DNA of 9,017 nucleotides from Prolixibacteraceae bacterium (GTDB lineage: Bacteria > Bacteroidota > Bacteroidia > Bacteroidales > Prolixibacteraceae), in contig DPRM01000128.1 in assembly GCA_003537645.1 (NCBI GenBank), positions 16,534-25,550 of the forward strand, written 5' to 3'. Position numbers and translations under genes: made by a program. This document shows positions 7,366 to 9,017 of this stretch, piece after piece; positions within the stretch are counted from its first letter, which is position 1, and each line of letters starts with the position of its first letter. The notes beneath the pieces are model-generated. The model was not told where the DNA came from, made no database searches, and worked only from the letters and a program-made list of their open reading frames with translations.

Positions 7366-8553
7366 TTACGATATAATTTCGGTAACCTGACCTGCACCTA
7401 CAGTACGACCTCCTTCGCGAATAGCGAAACGAAGACCAATGTTAAGAGCCACTGGATAGATTAACTGAACTTCGATAGAAACGTTATCACCTGGCATAAC
7501 CATTTCACGTCCTTCTGGCAAACGGATTTCACCGGTAATGTCAAGAGTACGTAAATAGAACTGAGGACGATATTTATTGTGGAATGGAGTGTGACGTCCA
7601 CCTTCTTCTTTTTTCAGGATATAAACCTCTGCTTTAAAAGTTGTATGAGGTGTAATTGATCCTGGTTTTGCAAGAATCTGTCCACGTTTAAGTTCTTTTT
7701 TGTCAACACCACGTAACAACAAACCTACGTTGTCACCAGCCTGACCATCATCCAAAATTTTACGGAACATTTCAACACCAGTACAAACAGTCTTACGACC
7801 TTCTGCACCTAAACCGATTAATTGCAATTCATCGCCGGTGTGAACAAGTCCTGTTTCAATACGTCCTGTTGCAACAGTTCCACGACCTGTAATTGAAAAT
7901 ACGTCTTCAATAGGCATAAGGAAAGGTTTATCAACATCACGTGGAGGTAGTGGAACCCAATTATCAACAGCTTCCATCAATTCAAGTACTTTTTGTTCCC
8001 ATTCTGGTTCTCCGTTCAAAGCACCAAGTGCAGATCCCATGATTACAGGTGAGTTATCTCCATCAAATCCGTAGAAGCTTAACAACTCACGAATTTCCAT
8101 TTCAACGAGCTCAAGGATTTCTGGATCGTCAACCATATCAACTTTATTCATGAAAACTACCAGTTTTGGTACGTTTACCTGACGAGCTAATAGAATGTGT
8201 TCACGCGTTTGAGGCATAGGACCATCAGTTGCAGCAACTACAATGATAGCACCGTCCATCTGAGCAGCACCAGTTACCATGTTTTTCACATAGTCGGCGT
8301 GACCAGGACAGTCAACGTGTGCATAGTGACGAGTTGCAGTTTCGTACTCAACGTGGGCTGTGTTAATAGTAATACCACGCTCTTTTTCTTCAGGAGCGCT
8401 GTCGATTGATTCGAACGATTTTACCTCACAAAACCCTTTTTTTGCTAATACAGTTGTAATAGCAGCTGTTAAAGTAGTTTTGCCATGGTCAACGTGGCCA
8501 ATTGTACCAATATTGACATGGTCTTTGTCCCTGTTAAATTTTGCTTTAGCCAT
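7366..8553 (-). CDS. tuf: Translation elongation factor Tu
   Basis: Complete 395-residue EF-Tu, the GTPase that delivers aminoacyl-tRNA to the ribosomal A site. The G-domain motifs are all present: G1 GHVDHGKT (19-26), G2 with T62 in GITIN (60-64), G3 DCPGHAD (81-87), G4 NKVD (136-139) and G5 GSAL (173-176). Domains 2 and 3 follow, with RGTVATGRIE, the KYRPQFYLRT strand and the C-terminal VGAGQVTEIIS. The start is the ATG at 8553, giving MAKAKFNRDKDHVNIG as in the family. The open frame extends to 8673 but that extension runs through tRNA-Thr and is not coding. Four tRNA genes lie directly upstream, and the gap from tRNA-Thr is 41 bases. No Shine-Dalgarno sequence is visible. Confidence 0.99.
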   Translation of the reverse strand: MAKAKFNRDKDHVNIGTIGHVDHGKTTLTAAITTVLAKKGFCEVKSFESIDSAPEEKERGITINTAHVEYETATRHYAHVDCPGHADYVKNMVTGAAQMDGAIIVVAATDGPMPQTREHILLARQVNVPKLVVFMNKVDMVDDPEILELVEMEIRELLSFYGFDGDNSPVIMGSALGALNGEPEWEQKVLELMEAVDNWVPLPPRDVDKPFLMPIEDVFSITGRGTVATGRIETGLVHTGDELQLIGLGAEGRKTVCTGVEMFRKILDDGQAGDNVGLLLRGVDKKELKRGQILAKPGSITPHTTFKAEVYILKKEEGGRHTPFHNKYRPQFYLRTLDITGEIRLPEGREMVMPGDNVSIEVQLIYPVALNIGLRFAIREGGRTVGAGQVTEIIS

Positions 8554-8594
8554 AACTTGTAATAATTTTAAATTATCTTTTAAACTTTCATCAG

Positions 8595-8666
8595 AGCCAA
8601 TGATGAGAATTGAACTCATGACCTCTTCCTTACCAAGGAAGCGCTCTACCCCTGAGCTACACCGGC
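8595..8666 (-). tRNA. tRNA-Thr(GGU)
   Basis: Full 72-base cloverleaf including the discriminator. The acceptor GCCGGTG pairs with CATTGGC with two G-U pairs. The D-arm is GCTC/GAGC. The anticodon stem CTTCC/GGAAG encloses TTGGTAA, giving anticodon GGU for threonine codons ACC and ACU. The T-arm is ATGAG-TTCAATT-CTCAT. The discriminator is U and no CCA is encoded, so CCA must be added after transcription. It is the last tRNA before tuf. Confidence 0.95.
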
Positions 8667-8680
8667 AACACAATATTTTG

Positions 8681-8753
8681 AGCGGGAGACGAGATTCAAA
8701 CTCGCGACCCTTAGCTTGGAAGGCTAATGCTCTATCGACTGAGCTACTCCCGC
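8681..8753 (-). tRNA. tRNA-Gly(UCC)
   Basis: Full 73-base cloverleaf. The acceptor GCGGGAG/CTCCCGC is perfect and the D-arm is GCTC-AGTCGATA-GAGC. The anticodon stem TTAGC/GCTAA encloses CTTCCAA, giving anticodon UCC for GGA and GGG. The variable loop is GGGTC, and the T-arm GCGAG-TTTGAAT-CTCGT has a G-U closing pair. The discriminator is U and no CCA is encoded. Fourteen bases separate it from the downstream tRNA-Thr. Confidence 0.96.
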
Positions 8754-8765
8754 ATGTGGAAGATT

Positions 8766-8831
8766 CGAATTTTGAATTCGGAATGTTAGAGTGATTCTAA
8801 GATTCGTTATTCTGATATTCCAACATTCCGA
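8766..8831. repeat. Degenerate 8-base tandem repeat with inverted copy, between tRNA-Gly and tRNA-Tyr
   Basis: On the minus strand bases 8829-8791 tile into five related units: GGAATGTT, GGAATATC, AGAATAAC, GAATCTT and AGAATCAC (8, 8, 8, 7 and 8 bases). An inverted copy of the first unit follows at 8780-8787. It makes a 10-bp inverted repeat with the array end (TCGGAATGTT at 8778-8787, AACATTCCGA at 8822-8831). A second small palindrome, CGAATT-TTG-AATTCG, lies at 8766-8780. The units are diverged, so this is a decayed array or a folded spacer. No gene is visible in it. Confidence 0.5.
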
Positions 8832-8834
8832 TTG

Positions 8835-8917
8835 TGGGGAGAGCAGGATTCGAACCTACGAAGGCGTACGCCAGCAGAGTTACAGTCTGCCCCAGTTGGC
8901 CACTTTGGTATCTCCCC
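8835..8917 (-). tRNA. tRNA-Tyr(GUA)
   Basis: Full 83-base class II tRNA. The acceptor GGGGAGA/TCTCCCC is perfect and the D-stem is CCA/TGG with a GG-containing loop. The anticodon stem GCAGA/TCTGC encloses CTGTAAC, giving anticodon GUA for tyrosine. A long 14-base variable region forms a short GGC/GCC stem, typical of bacterial tRNA-Tyr. The T-arm is GTAGG-TTCGAAT-CCTGC. The discriminator is A and CCA is not encoded. Confidence 0.96.
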
Positions 8918-8949
8918 AATCAATATTTTCAGAACTTACTATTTTAATG

Positions 8950-9017
8950 AGCCGAATCACAGATTCGAACTGTGGACCCCGAGATTACAAATCACGTGCT
9001 CTGGCCAACTGAGCTAA
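8950..9017 (-). tRNA. tRNA-Thr(UGU), 5' end beyond window
   Basis: The window starts at tRNA position 7 (TTAGCTC), so about six acceptor bases lie outside. The 3' acceptor strand ATTCGGC predicts GCCGAAT at the 5' end. The D-arm is GCTC-AGTTGGCCA-GAGC. The anticodon loop TTTGTAA gives anticodon UGU for ACA and ACG. The T-arm is CACAG-TTCGAAT-CTGTG. The anticodon stem CGTGA/TCTCG has an unpaired U-U at 29-41. The discriminator is U and no CCA is encoded. Confidence 0.9.

Noticed and set aside
8360..8794. Plus-strand open frame across the tuf start and two tRNA genes
   Set aside because: It runs antisense through the tuf G1/G2 region and through tRNA-Thr and tRNA-Gly, so it is not a plausible gene.
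8791..9017. Plus-strand open frames over tRNA-Tyr and tRNA-Thr
   Set aside because: Peptides such as RIRTYEG and EQDSNLRR are the well-known spurious translations of antisense tRNA sequence.

Overview
The window is a housekeeping block from a member of the Bacteroidota. It is the translation/transcription supercluster tRNA-Thr, tRNA-Tyr, tRNA-Gly, tRNA-Thr, tuf, secE, nusG, rplK, rplA, rplJ, rplL, rpoB, rpoC. Every gene is on the minus strand, so transcription runs from high to low coordinates. The phylum call rests on RpoB length and sequence style, AT-rich leaders that mostly lack a Shine-Dalgarno sequence, tRNA genes without an encoded CCA, and gene order. The order or family within Bacteroidota (something near Bacteroidales/Marinilabiliales) is only a guess.

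Layout in transcription order. At 9017-8595 lie four tRNA genes: Thr(UGU), cut by the window edge, then Tyr(GUA), Gly(UCC) and Thr(GGU). At 8553-7366 is tuf (EF-Tu). At 7342-7242 is a strong hairpin, then a tRNA-like element one base away with an intact acceptor/T half but no recognisable anticodon arm. From 7220 to 4341 come secE, nusG and the ribosomal protein genes rplK, rplA, rplJ and rplL, packed with gaps of about 10-41 bases. At 4304-4281 a perfect-stem hairpin separates the ribosomal protein genes from RNA polymerase. At 4230-1 are rpoB (complete) and the first 119 codons of rpoC.

The genes supply the decoding and elongation apparatus (tRNAs, EF-Tu, the L1 stalk, L11 and the L10-L7/L12 stalk), the two large RNA polymerase subunits with elongation factor NusG, and the SecE translocon subunit. 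EF-Tu, L11, L10 and L7/L12 act together at the ribosomal GTPase centre, and NusG links polymerase to ribosome.

I found no mobile element, CRISPR array, defence gene or unknown protein. No gene-free stretch exceeds 300 bases; the longest gap between protein genes, 7221-7365, holds the hairpin and tRNA-like element. The most interesting non-routine signals are the degenerate tRNA-like element, where related genomes usually carry tRNA-Trp, a decayed 8-base tandem repeat between tRNA-Gly and tRNA-Tyr, and the rplL-rpoB hairpin. Two start sites need care: tuf and nusG both have open frames running upstream of the true ATG.
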